A DNA stretch of 64,000 bases from Sabethes cyaneus (lineage: Eukaryota > Arthropoda > Insecta > Diptera > Culicidae): NCBI RefSeq assembly GCF_943734655.1, contig NC_071353.1, positions 153,836,179 through 153,900,178 of the forward strand, written 5' to 3'. The position numbers and the translations under genes were made by a program. Under the pieces are notes generated by a model. The model had not been told where the DNA came from. It did not search any database and saw nothing but the letters and a program-made list of their open reading frames with translations. Positions 32,113 to 43,149 of the stretch are shown here, piece by piece (the first letter of the stretch is position 1; each line of letters starts with the position of its first letter).

Positions 32113-32393
32113 TAGTGATGTCCGTTAATCGTTCGATTAATTGAACTAATCGAATAACACAAGAAATATTCGAATAATTTTTAGTCGAATACTGCCAGCA
32201 CGAGCAATTGAATTAATCGAATAGTTCAATGAGTACGAATAATCCCCGAATAAAGCTCGTTTATCGTTCATAATTGTACGATTAATCGAATTAATCGAAG
32301 AAATTAATATTCGAATATTTTTAATCGAACACTATCAGCACGAATAGTTACATTAACCGATTAGTTTCGAACCGAAAATTTCGGACATCACTA
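32113..32393. mobile_element. 281-bp hAT-type MITE with ATTAATCGAATA arrays, TSD GCAGTGAA
   Basis: The ends TAGTGATGTCCG and CGGACATCACTA are inverted repeats, flanked by GCAGTGAA at 32105-32112 and 32394-32401. An 8-bp duplication and TAGTG termini fit hAT. The interior is built of many ATTAATCGAATA and CGAATATTT words in both orientations. A truncated relative lies at 3223-3429. Confidence 0.9.
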
Positions 32394-32529
32394 GCAGTGA
32401 ATACGTTTTTAAAAACAGAGTCTTGGGCTTTCCGACGAAAAGTTAAGAATCGCTCATTTCCCGTACGCATGTTTCCTTTTCAGAAAAGCTTTTTTATCAA
32501 CACCGGGAAGTAAAGGGACACTTGCATCA

Positions 32530-33435
32530 TACACACATTCTCTGGAACAGTGTGTGTGAAGTGATGGGGCGTGCTTTTCGCAACTCGCTTTTCTCCAGCG
32601 CGCGCCTCGTTCTCGTTCGCTTTCCGCCCGTAGCGCAACGGCAACGGCAGCCAGCGAAAAGCCGCAGTCAGTCAGTGTTCAGCAGTTTCTTTTCAACTGT
32701 CATCGCGTGTAGTCGTCTTTGGAAACGGTTCGTTCGTTTGCTGTTGTGTTTTTTTTCGCGGAACGGTTTTGTTTTTTCTCCCTCTTCCACACACGGAGGC
32801 CCGCGGCTAGCTGCGCACTAGGTGCAAGTGAAATAGCACTCGGTGGTGCACAGGTTCTTGTAGGTTTTTTTTGCCTCTGTACGACTTTGTTGGACGGTGC
32901 GGTTTCCCGTAGGCTTCAGTCAGCGAACACGGAAATCCGTTTCATTCCGGGGCATCCGTTCAGTCAGGGCACCAACCAACCCGAATTCGGTGTTATTTTT
33001 GAGAGGAAATTCGTAAAAAGCGAACGGTGAGGATTTTGGTGAGTCCATTCCGCAGTGGTACTCATAATTTAAAATCTTCGCTAGCAGCTCGTAAAGTAAA
33101 AAGTGCATTTTTATTTGCCTCGGCACTAACACCACGGTCCAGTAGTGAGAAGTGAAGCAACCACAGCAAAAGCAAAAAATAAAGAAGGTTGTGTTCTGGT
33201 GTGTTTGCGTGACGAAAAGCAAGCTGTGAAGATCGCGGTAAGAAAAATAACAAAAAGTGGCAAGATTGTAACGAAAAAAATATAAAAGAAGTGAATATTC
33301 TGTTCCGGAGTAGTTTTTCCTGAACCAAAAGGGGATTTTTTCTTCCATTGTCTGTTTGATAATCAGCAGACGGATTCACGGATTACGGGTGTGTAACTTC
33401 AAATCGACGAGGAGCTGTATTCTTTAGCCGGAACG
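32530..33435 (+). promoter_or_regulatory. Probable Clic promoter and 5'UTR
   Basis: The 900 bp upstream of the Clic start are GC-richer and free of transposons. CAGTCAGTCAGTG at 32665-32677 contains two overlapping initiator matches (TCAGTC, TCAGTG), as in TATA-less insect promoters. If used, this gives a 5'UTR of about 760 nt. A spliced leader exon cannot be excluded. Confidence 0.45.
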
Positions 33436-33504
33436 ATGTCGGACGAGAAGCAGGAAAATGGTACCCGCAACGGTGACGTGCCGGAGATTGAGTTAATCAT
33501 CAAG
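33436..33504 (+). CDS. Clic: Chloride intracellular channel protein, first coding exon (partial gene)
   Basis: Twenty-three codons read MSDEKQENGTRNGDVPEIEL then IIK, ending exactly at a strong splice donor (AAG/GTGAGT). VPEIELIIK is the start of the thioredoxin-like domain in insect Clic, where the next exon would begin with the segment leading to the CPFC-like CLFC motif. Clic proteins are glutathione-transferase-fold proteins found soluble or in membranes. The short acidic and polar leader is typical. No matching second exon was found in the remaining 30 kb, so the gene continues outside the window or its exon was missed. The assignment rests on only nine conserved residues plus the donor site. 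Confidence 0.7.
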
Positions 33505-34380
33505 GTGAGTCAATAATGTTTTGATTGCGGCGCATAGCAAACAGACAAAAAAAATATGGGCACACCCGGCAAAGGTGACCTGCACAGCGCACGTAGTCGG
33601 TCAATCCACTCTCGAACAAGTTCGTCATATAGTGTTGAATGAACTTAATGATAATTAATTCACGTTCTGCGAAAATTTAGTTATACAATGAATAATTTTC
33701 GCCTGCTTTGATTTGCGGTCAAATAAATTGCTATTCAACGTTTTTGACTTAGGACTACGTCTTACGCAGGGTGCCATTCCAAAATTTAGATTCAGGCGAT
33801 TGTAATGAAATAATGTAATATTTTGGACTCTAATAACTCTGCCAGTTCTAAACGGTTTTCAATGGTTTGCGTACCAATCGATTCATAAAAGATGTAGCAA
33901 TTGTATGGTAATTAGTGCAACATTGTTTTTTGATTGCCAAATAGTAAAACTCGACGAAAAGTGTGAAGGTAAAAGTTTTCCATACATTTTCGGCATGATC
34001 GTGTTACTTCGCAGGACCAGAATCAATTAGACATGCATCCCAGCTATTGGAACTTCAGTTATTTCCGTCAACGATAAAAAACAACCAAGTTTTATCGTTC
34101 CTACAGGACGGAGATTATTTATTCGCTTAAACCAAAACTAATGCCGCAATACGATGTCCTGAAAGTAAACCGGTTTGAAAAAGTGCGCTACGATACCCTT
34201 ATTATGAACGATTAAAAGGATTAACTATCGTAATGTGTGTATAATTTGAATCTCAAAGTTGGAGGCAAGATTTCAAGTTCTTGAACATATAAAGAACTTA
34301 AGAAATTTTCGGAAGAAAACCCGGAAGTTATTTAACCAGGCTAAACGAATTCGTGGGAGGAGTATAAACAAACTCTCATT
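33505..34380. other. Start of Clic intron 1, AT-rich
   Basis: No repeat with defined ends. GACTTAGGACTACGTCTTACGC near 33747 resembles GACGTAGGACTACGTC at 41470, hinting at a fragment of the same dispersed repeat. Confidence 0.45.
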
Positions 34381-36370
34381 AACTACAATAGGAAAATACG
34401 AATATCAAAGAGGATTCACTTGAGACATACAAGTGAAAACATTTAAAATACTCCAGCAAATGCCAGATTACAGAAAATCCTTGCTAAAGATCTTTCTAAT
34501 GGTTTAAGTACTTTGAAAAAAGAGGACGGCTCTTTTCCTAACTAAACTAAAGAAACGTTCTCCTCTGAGCAAATATCAAGAAGGCAAATCTTGAATAACA
34601 ACAGTACAAACGGTAGTAAGAAAACCAGAAAAGTCTTTTGAAATGAACGAAATTTCACTAGTTGCCTTTCTTGACATAGAAGCCGCATTGATGATTCATC
34701 TCATAATTCAACGATATTACGGCTAGAGCGAAACGTGGTTTCGATTTATCCGACACTGGATTAGCGAAATGCTATCAAAAAGAGATTTCAGCATACCTTG
34801 AAAGCTCATCTATCAGCGTAATTAATACCACCTGTATTGTGATCTTTAATAGTTAATGATTTTCAAAAGTTGATAGCCGTAGGCTCTGAAATAATTGGCT
34901 TCGTAGATGATAGTCGCAATTGTTCGTGGAAAATTGATTTCATCATTGCTGAATGAATGCAAATTGCTTTAAATTTGATGTCAATTGATCTCATCATAGG
35001 CAGCGCCGCAACATTAATGCCAAAAAAACCTCTATCATACCATTTACGAGAAGGAAAAAATTGACATTCAATAATATAAGATTGAAAGGAACAAGTTTAA
35101 AACTTTCAGACACTGTCAAAAACCTTGGGGTGTTTCTTGACAGAAAACTCAATTGGAACACGCATCTAGACCAGGCAGTAAACAAAGTTACTAATTGTCT
35201 ATGAATATATAAAAGAAATTTTGGAGAGCAATCGGGGTTGAAACCGAAGATGATCCAGTGGATCTATTCGGCTATTGTGAGATCCAGGATTATCTATGCT
35301 TCGTTGGTCTGGTAACCAAAACCGTCTGGTAGCCAAAAGCAAGCAAGATAGACTTCAAAGGCGGGCCACTCTCTCAGTAACAGGTGCAATGAGAAGGGCA
35401 CCATCGAAGGCGTTGGATGCTTTACTCTATATGCTTCCATTGCATCAGTTTATACAATTAGAAGCTAGAAAGAGTGCTCTGACGATCAATAGAGAGCTAT
35501 GAACCTCTTTGAAAGTGATTTTACACGCCATCTCAGTATTTTGTGGTCAATAATGAAGATTGGATGGGGAAAAAGTGCAACTTCAATCGAATCGAAATCG
35601 AATATTTCGTGTATTTGAGCCTAGGTGTGATTCTTGGAAAGATAGTGGTTCCAATTTTCGTCCGGGCTCGACTGTTTTCTACATAGATGGTTCAGAAAAT
35701 GGACAATCAACTGGGAGTAGGAATAACTGACGCAGGAATCGACATGTCAATTTCTATGGGTAGATAACCAACTGTGTTCCAAGTTGAAATTCAAGCAATT
35801 TTATAGTGTTCTACTGTGTGCTACGGCGCAAAATGTTTAGACATTTCAATATATGTATTATGTCCAACAATCAAATAGTCAACTTATATTTGGTCCCAGA
35901 TCACTGTAGATATGATGGAAATGAAAGAGCTGATGCGCTTGCAAGACTCGAATCATTTCATCAATTTGTAGGACCTGAGCCCTTCTGTGGTTTATCTGCT
36001 TCTGCGTTAGAAATAGAGCTGAATGCATGGGAATATATGAAAGTGAAATCAAATTGGAATAGCAGACGGTTTATCTTCCCCAAACAGTTCTGGATCTTTC
36101 AAAGAAAGATCTAAATCTTTTTACTGGTCTTATAGCAGGACATTGTCCGAGCCGCTATCATCTGAAGCTTATGGGAAAACTTCAAGATGATATATGTCGC
36201 TTCTGTGTCGTAGAAAAACAAAACTCGAAACACCTGTTATGCCGATGTCTAGCAATTTTTAATAAAAGATTAAGGTTTTTCCACAGAAGGGGCATTAGAA
36301 CCTTCTGATGTTTGGAGAACCACTCCCAGTACGGTAGTGCACTTGATCCAAAGTGTAGCACCGGACTGGA
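34380..36370 (+). pseudogene. Non-LTR relic with RT thumb and RNase H remnants
   Basis: Frames near 35090-35500 read VKNLGVFLDRKLNWNTHLDQ, MIQWIYSAIVRSRIIYASLV and VTGAMRRAPSKALDALLYML. Near 35880-35960 VPDHCRYDGNERADALARLE is the C-terminal RNase H signature (usually PGH..I.GNE.AD.LA). Preceding DNA (34440-34960) contains eroded RT frames (for example TSLVAFLDIEAALMIHLII-like). Stops and frameshifts are frequent. An RNase H after the RT places it with I/Loa/Outcast-type clades rather than Jockey. It lies in the presumed Clic intron. Confidence 0.75.
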
Positions 36371-37060
36371 CAAATGTTTTTAGTCAAACAATGACTAATT
36401 CTAATAGTGGTGCGTCATCTTGAGAACATAGCTATAATAAAAAGAGAGATATATCAGGGCTTAGATGTCCGAAGCGTTATATTCAAATTTCATATTAAAA
36501 ATTCGCACTACTTAAATAGTCCGGCTGTTGTCGTACTTCGTGACTCGTATTTCATTTCATTGTCGCAATTGTCAAAGACTTGCCAACGGCAAACATTCCG
36601 ACAATCTGACATCTGTAGCAAATAAAAAAACTCCTGATAAGATTGCAACACAACAAGCATGAATTCGTTCATTTGAAACCTCCCACTGATAGTGCTGCAC
36701 TGATTGTTGAGCCAAATCCAACTCAGCCACCTCAGAATGTGCAAGTGAATGTTGAAGCGAAAAAGTTTGCAGAAGGATCATCATACATTGGAAAAGGTCT
36801 TAACTATGTATCCAACTCATGATTTAAATAAATTTCGATTGAATGCCTAAGAACGTGGCACAATCATAGGATGACAGCATCACCACCCTCTGTTACATCG
36901 CGAGGCTGACTGGTTAGTGTCGAGACATTCGAGAGGCATTGGCGACCAAGACCAGCACAGGACCGGCTGGGCGACTGGAGTAAAGTTCTTGCAGAAGATA
37001 AGTAAGCGAAGAACTCAAGAAGTAAATGAAGGTGAGATCAATCTGAAACGCGAGAGAGAA
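36371..37060. other. Unrecognised AT-rich DNA
   Basis: One plus-strand frame (about 36610-36822) reads HEFVHLKPPTDSAALIVEPN and ends VEAKKFAEGSSYIGKGLNYV. It has ordinary protein-like composition but no start codon context and no family I recognise, so it is probably an eroded transposon gene. Confidence 0.35.
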
Positions 37061-37064
37061 AAAA

Positions 37065-37260
37065 TTTGACATGGCTATTCAAGAATTATGTGAAAAACTC
37101 GTCCGTTATTTAAGAGCAGATGTGGGTAATAAAATTGTCATAATGGATAAAACTGATTATGATGAACAAACGCTTCAAAAAGAACGCCATATGAAACCTT
37201 ACGCTGACCCAGATTGTGACTTGCAATTGAAAGAGTAGAGTTTTTACCTTCTGTTGAACA
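37065..37260 (+). pseudogene. Penelope-like element fragment (N-terminal part)
   Basis: The frame reads LCEKLVRYLRADVGNKIVIM then DKTDYDEQTLQKERHMKPYA. This resembles the 'ADKGN..VIMDK..Y' segment upstream of the RT core in Penelope-like elements. It corresponds to about 38070-38200 of the larger relic, so it is a separate copy. Confidence 0.6.
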
Positions 37261-37839
37261 ATGTGGTTAAGAATATCCAAAAACATGACCACTAACAGGC
37301 ATTTTAGGCACATTTAGGCAACTTCAACGCAAAGATTGGCTCTAACTACATAGATCTTGAACGCGCTGGGATGCGAGCAAGAACGGAAAATTGTTCGCAG
37401 GGCTTTGGCGCATGAACAATGTAGTGATAAGTACTTCGCTCTTCCCCCATCGGGATCACCATTTTGTCGTCGGTAAGATTTGCCGCGTCGCCGTTACAGA
37501 TGCCGTTACATCTGCCAGTTCAGAACTATTGTAGAACAATGGACCGACAGCAAGAACGCCTTCTGTACAACGGGCCGCCGGCCACGGCCACTTATCCAAC
37601 TTAATTCTACTATGTATATTTTTTTCACGACAGATACGTATTTCGCCTACAACTTGCAGGTTTCCTCAGTGTCTTTTTTCGAACTAAATTAACCAAAGCA
37701 ATTTTACAGTTTTTACGGGAGCTCAGGGGTACGAACTTCGAACTCTAAAAGGCCCCAGCAAGTTTACCGAAGGATATCGCTTTTCTGATATCTAAAATAT
37801 CACCTAACCCCAATTAGTCATAGGATTAAAGCCAGCCCT

Positions 37840-39360
37840 TTACACATTACGCAACGAGTCGCAGTGGATGAAGGAGAGCATTATAAAACTTCTACAGGAA
37901 ATTGAACCTTAAAACTGGAATGCTACCACCTCCATCAAAAACTGGCTCAAGAATACCCCCACAGCTTCTCACTGTTCCTTACAAAAGTACTAATCGCCAC
38001 GAAGTGTAAATCCGAGAGGAAGAGAAAGATAGGCGAGAGGAAATTTCAACAGCAAAGGTAACAAAGAGGTTATAATGGACAAGGAGGAGGACTACGATCA
38101 TCAGATGTTAGAGAAAATCAACAACGGCCGATATAGACAGCAAAGAACTGGCCCACCACCCGAAATAGTGAAGCGAGTTAACCGTAGGTACAATTAAAGA
38201 ATGCCAACCAGCGCTAGGAGATGATATCGGAAAATTACGGACTTCAAACTACATTGCCCAGAATAAAAGGACAACCCCAAATACACATACCAGGAACGGA
38301 AATGCGGGAAATATTCACGGCAAACGGATCGCTCACGGAAAAGATTGCCAAGTGGTTGGTAACCGAGTTCCAAAGAATGCCTATAAAATTCCCGAGCCGT
38401 TCTGTCAGCAGCACACGTGAATTCGTCGAGTACCTAAAAACATCGGGAGAACTAGCAGAAGACGACATAATGGTCTCTTTCGATGTTACGGCCTTATTCC
38501 CAACATTCCGGTGAGAGAATCATTATCACCGTTTCTGCGTGAGCTGTTCATGACTAATATTGAAAGTAAGCTGGAACAAAATAAGGTGCTCCCAAAAAGA
38601 CGGTGGCGATACGTCGACGACGTTTTCAGCATAGTCAAAAAGGGAGAACTGGAAACCATTCTAGCAGCGATGAATGACACACACAGGTACATACACTTCA
38701 CACACAAAAGATGGAAAACTTCCTTTTTTGGATATCGTTGTAATCAGACAAATCGAAAGCACAGAAACAGAAATTTAAATTTATAGAAAGCCAACGAACA
38801 CCAAACGAGTTATACCTAGCTCATCTAACCACTCCCACCAACATAAAATGGCAGCTTTCTATCACATGATACATAGGATGCAAACATTACCGTTAAGTGA
38901 GCTAGGGAAACGAAAAGAATTAACACACATTCTTGAAATTGCAAAACTGAACGGATATAAAGAAACGACAATCCAGAACATTATTTCCAAGAAAAGAAGA
39001 GACGCATGCAAACACACACGAGCCTCCCAGTTGGCGTCGAGGTATGATGCTGGCATAATAAGCCAGTCGTCGGATGTTCGAATCTCGACTGAGAGAGGCT
39101 GTTAGAGTCAATAGGATCGTAGCAAATGGCCCTGCAATTGTTCTGTACTCTAACAGCTGGTTGCGAAGTCTGCCGTATAAAAACAGAAGGTCAAGTTTCG
39201 ATAATGGAATGTAGCACCTAGGCTTTGCTTTGCTTTTACACGACCCAAAACAACCAGCTCAAAAATAAGTTGGGATCAACTAAAGACCCGGTTGAAGAAC
39301 ACAGAAAATCAGTTGCCCACATTTCGAGAAGGTTTACATCGGCCAGACTAGAAGGAATTT
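37840..39360 (+). pseudogene. Penelope-like element relic: RT plus GIY-YIG remnant
   Basis: In order: VIMDKEEDYDHQMLEKINNG (38072-38131); LPRIKGQPQIHIPGTEM (38254-38304); TEKIAKWLVTEFQRMPIKFP; DDIMVSFDVTALFP (38464-38505, RT motif A); FLRELFMTNIESKLEQ; RYVDDVFSIVKKGELE (38607-38654, catalytic YVDD); KKRRDACKH; then, beyond the SINE, KNKLGSTKDPVEEHRKS (about 39260-39310) and, after a frameshift, VYIGQTRR (39331-39354), the YIG half of a GIY-YIG nuclease. The segment between motifs A and B is deleted near 38510. Penelope-like elements are the only retroelements known to join this RT to GIY-YIG. Non-functional. Confidence 0.85.
39022..39237 (+). mobile_element. 216-bp tRNA-derived SINE, TSD ACACGA
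   Basis: The head folds like a tRNA: GCCTCCC can pair with GAGAGGC (6 of 7), and CTGGC/GCCAG frames the loop ATAATAA, whose anticodon position reads AAT (Ile). TGGCGTCGAGG and GATGTTCGAATC sit where the A and B boxes belong. A non-tRNA body follows, ending GGCTTTGCTTTGCTTTT. ACACGA at 39016-39021 and 39238-39243 is the target duplication. It split the Penelope-like element. Confidence 0.85.
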
Positions 39361-39800
39361 ACTTACTTAGGTGGCTTGCCGTCCTAAGACAAAGCCTGTT
39401 GAACAAAGTTTCTCTATGTAACTCGGTTGAGGGCTTCCGCTCTCCAATTCCTCGGACACCGAGTACTCTCCGCCAGATCTCGCTCCACCTGGTCTAACCA
39501 TCTTGCTCGCTGCGCTCCTGGTCGTCTTGTTCCTACCGGATTTGAGGCGAACACCTTCTTTGCAGGGTAGTTGTCCGGCATTCTTGCAACATGCCCTGCC
39601 CATTGTATCCGTCCAGCTTTAGCTACCTTCTGGATACTGGGTTCGCCATAGAGCTGTGCGAGTTCATAGTTCATCCTCCGCCTCGATACTCCGTTCTCCT
39701 GTACGCCGTCGAAGATCGTTCGTAGCACTCGTCGTTCGAAAACTCCGAGCACTCGCAGGTCCTCCTCGAGCATTGTCCATGTTTCATGCCCGTAGAGAAC
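39361..39800 (-). pseudogene. Non-LTR RT C-terminal tail (minus strand)
   Basis: The frame reads LGVFERRVLRTIFDGVQENG, AQLYGEPSIQKVAKAGRIQW, AGHVARMPDNYPAKKVFASN and QRARWLDQVERDLAE. This is the conserved tail of insect non-LTR RTs (RVLR.IFG...RW.GH..RM...). It begins where the Penelope-like sequence stops. Confidence 0.8.
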
Positions 39801-39944
39801 AACCGGTCGCCAGTTCTATGCGGGTGACGTCGGACGGATGCAAGTAAAAGGCTCGCTCATGCAGGACGACATGTGACCGATAATTGTGATCTAACCAATC
39901 ACAACAATCTGCAAAACAGGCAATGAAATTTGAAAAATTGTTTC

Positions 39945-40260
39945 AGAAGTGGGAGCTCCAATAGAAAAAATAGCAAAATGTCTAGTTGACGGGTTCCAAG
40001 CTGTGTTTTTCCCTTTACAAGCAGACTATGGGAGAACCCATGGGAAACCCCCTTCACCGGGTCTATTTATTGAACTATTCATGGCAACTATAGAAAATAA
40101 ATTAAAGGATACAAATCTCTTACAAATAATTCTGTGGTGTAGATATGCGGACGACGTTTTTTGTATTATAAAATGTGAGCTATGTTTCAGTGAGAAAGCT
40201 GGTCGAATTCTCCTGATAAATGCGTCCAAATCTGCGACTATTTAAAGATGAAAAAAAAAT
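39945..40260 (+). pseudogene. Second Penelope-like RT fragment
   Basis: APIEKIAKCLVDGFQ matches the SLTEKIAKWLVTEFQ region of the first relic. YGRTHGKPPSPGLFIELFMA then TIENKL and RYADDVFCII are RT motifs B (normally MG.PLSP) and C. The segment between is collapsed, so this is an internally deleted copy. Confidence 0.8.
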
Positions 40261-41460
40261 TACGTAACACCACAGAAAGCTAGCCAAACGATCTAGTGTG
40301 CGGATAAATAAATTCAAACAAAACAAAAACCTCGCAACGCACCACATATGGCAACTAGATCCAGCTTTTTCTCACACACCTCTCGTTGTGGTTGAAACCG
40401 TCCTAGGAGGTTTCTTGCCAACTAGAGACAAGCAGAAGGCATGTCGCCCCGTACCGGCGATTGCCCCACATGCGATAACCATATTTGGGAGCCACTCATG
40501 GATTCGTCCATGAGCGCACCCTCGGTGTTGTCGGCGTCGTCGTCCGTTCGTAGACCGAGTGAATGGAGTAATGTAGCAAAAAGTTAATTGAATGCCGAAT
40601 GGAATGGCACCGTTTAGAGGTTTTTTTTTAGAGATGGCAAATGCCCGCAAGGATGACCCGAAAATAATAATTTAAACTTCTAGATTCAAATTTTACGGCT
40701 AATCACAGCATCCGCAAAACTAAATTGCAGTTGAGAGCAATGCTTCACATGGACAGTAAATCATTATCAAAACTGTAACCTCTTACAATATATGCACGCA
40801 GCCACTCACTATGCAACATCCTCCCGTTTGAACCCATCTAAGTCAAGTCGGTTCCATACAATTCGCCACTCAGTTACAGGCAACAGATACTAGTGGTGGA
40901 GCCAAAGCCGGGTGAGATGATATAGACGACGACAACGACGACGACGACGACGATGAAATGAAAGGGAATTTTATTGCGTCCCGCAGTTTGCAAGCGCGCA
41001 AACCAGAAACCGGTTTTGCTAGCTAGCCAGTGAACCAGCCAGCCAGAGTCCCTCCTCACAGGCTAGCGATGTCATCCGTCGTCGTTGTTAGTGTTGGCGT
41101 GGCGCTCTTGGCGCGGTGCAGCGTACCGAGCCGTGCGCAGTTGACTTCGTCGTCCAGTCCAGCGCCAGCGCAGCGCAGCACAGCAGTGGCAACCGCGAGC
41201 CGGCAGAGATTGGCCATATTCATCATTAATGAATGATGGTTGCCCGATTGTATTGGTGTGTGCGTGTGTGTGTATGTGATTGTGTCTGTGTGTGCCTGAA
41301 AAGGGTATTTGCAATGCGCTTTGGTTGGATTCTGCACAGTGAAGCTTTTTTTTTGCTACTGAAGCTGGATAAGAAGAGTGGCCCGTGTCTAAAGAGTTGA
41401 GTTTTTTTTATGCCTTTCTAGTTTTAAGTCTCTCCGTACTTGTGCCTTTTCCTGCTTGAC
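40261..41460. other. Non-coding DNA with (GAC)n and (GT)n tracts
   Basis: There is an interrupted GAC/GACGAC microsatellite at about 40926-40955 and a GTGTGT tract at about 41256-41300. GC-rich stretches (41090-41200) resemble promoter or 5'UTR DNA, but no gene start can be supported. Confidence 0.45.
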
Positions 41461-41461
41461 T

Positions 41462-43050
41462 TTTTTTTGACGTAGGACTACGTCTTTGTTTACTATACTG
41501 GGACTGGGTAGCACTTTGTGAAAACAAAAATTGAAGTGTAACGTATGAGTGAAAGATTTCAAATGCTAATAACTACTAAACTACTAAACGAAACTAAACA
41601 ATTTATATGTCGTTGGATAGATAAACTGACCAGCAATTTTATAGGGGGTAAGAGAGCAATTTTGAGGAGGGCGTAAGAGGGGGGGGCTCCTATACAAATG
41701 AAACACAAATTTCCTCAAAACTCGAGAACTAATCAAGCAAATGGTACCAAATTTGGCATGTAGGGTTTCCGAAGGCAGGATTTTTTCTACGGTGTACTGA
41801 GACCAGTTCCCCTTCTAAGAGGGAAGGGGGGCTCCCATTTTTTTCCATGTGTGGACTCATTACTGCGACCAGTATAGTTGATTTATTGTAATATCGCCCG
41901 GGTGTTTGCTGTATGACCTGCACTGCATTTCTTTTTGCTATAATCGCTATTGAGTGAGCGATATGCTTATTTTAAATTGTATGCGTGATTGCGTGTATTG
42001 GGGTTTACCCTTCCTTCAAAGCTTGATCTACTTTACCCACTTATTCCTCGCTGCCAGCACTATCCCATATTATAGCCATCCCTGGCGAGGACTCATTCGT
42101 ACCTCTGACCAGTACACTTAACTATACGAAGGACATTTGCTTTGTCAAGAGGCTTCAGAGGGTAAATATAGAATTCAGCACGAAGGAAGGGTAAATGGAG
42201 GGGCCTGAGAATAAACCCATGCTAAAGTCACTTGACATCGAATGGCTTGATTCTACTAAGATTCGAACCCAAGACCACTCGCTTGTCAAAGCAGACTCGG
42301 TAACCTTGCGGCTACGGAGGGGGGCTCCCATACAAATAATATACATATTTACTCATAACTCGAGTACTAATCAAGCAAATGGAACCAAATTTGACATGTG
42401 GAGGTTTTTGAAGGTAAGAATTTTTTCTATGGTATACTGAGACCCCTTCCCCTTCTACGAGGGAGGGGGAGGAGGGCTCCCATACAAATGAAATACAAAT
42501 TTCCTCATAACTCTAGAACTAATCAAGCAAATGAAACCAAATTTGGCATGTGGGGGTTTTAGAAGGCAGGAATTTTTTCTATGGTAAAATGAGACCCATC
42601 CGTCTTTTAACAGAGGGGGGGATTTTTTCTATGGTGGATTAGAACCTTGGCTTTCTTTAAGAAGGGGAGATCCCATATAAATGAAATACAAATTTCTTCA
42701 TAACTCTAGAACTAATGGGGGGTTTTTAAGAAGCATGAATTTATTTATTTTATGATGCTTTGAGACCCCTCACCTCTGTGGTAGGGGGATAATTCATTAC
42801 CATTAAGAAATTTCAAATTTCAAATAAACTTTCTATGTCTCAAAGATTGGCGTTGTACTTATGAACCCCCGTCCACGTATTTTCAACGCAACCATTGCAT
42901 TAAATGAAGAATTGAATCTGAATATTTCGCTCTTTTCTTTTAAACATTCCTTTAAACAATGGCACTCACAGATTCTTATAAACATACATATGCCAGAAAT
43001 GCAGTTTACATTAGTCTTTGATCCGATGATCTGATATAGTCCTACGTCAC
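41462..43050 (+). repeat. Dispersed repeat bounded by CGTAGGACT / AGTCCTACG, carrying 143-bp-type units
   Basis: It opens with GACGTAGGACTACGTC (41470) and closes with TATAGTCCTACGTCACCC (about 43034). Between them are several units with GGGGGGCTCCCATACAAAT, TTCCTCATAACTC and AATCAAGCAAATGGAACC, in the opposite orientation to the array at 45 kb. A SINE interrupts it at 41838-42318. Confidence 0.65.
41838..42318 (-). mobile_element. 481-bp tRNA-derived SINE, TSD GGGGGGCTCCCA
   Basis: Read on the minus strand it starts TCCGTAGCCGCAAGGTTACC (A-box region), has GGTCTTGGGTTCGAATCTTA (B box GGTTCGAATC) and ends in a 7-nt A run (the T run at 41838). GGGGGGCTCCCA flanks it at 41826-41837 and 42319-42330, a 12-bp exact duplication. 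The body is about 400 bp with no coding. Confidence 0.88.
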
Positions 43051-43149
43051 CCTTTCGTACAACCCTTAGGGTTGTATACCTTGTAGTTTTTAATTTTGCC
43101 TTATTTGAGATGATCGAAACCTAGCGTACGTGAATGTACTTGCGAATAG

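Noticed and set aside
36610..36822. Possible exon with a double-stranded-RNA-binding-like segment (VEAKKFAEGSSYIGKGLNYV)
   Set aside because: The resemblance is a few residues only, with no splice sites or start and transposon relics on both sides.
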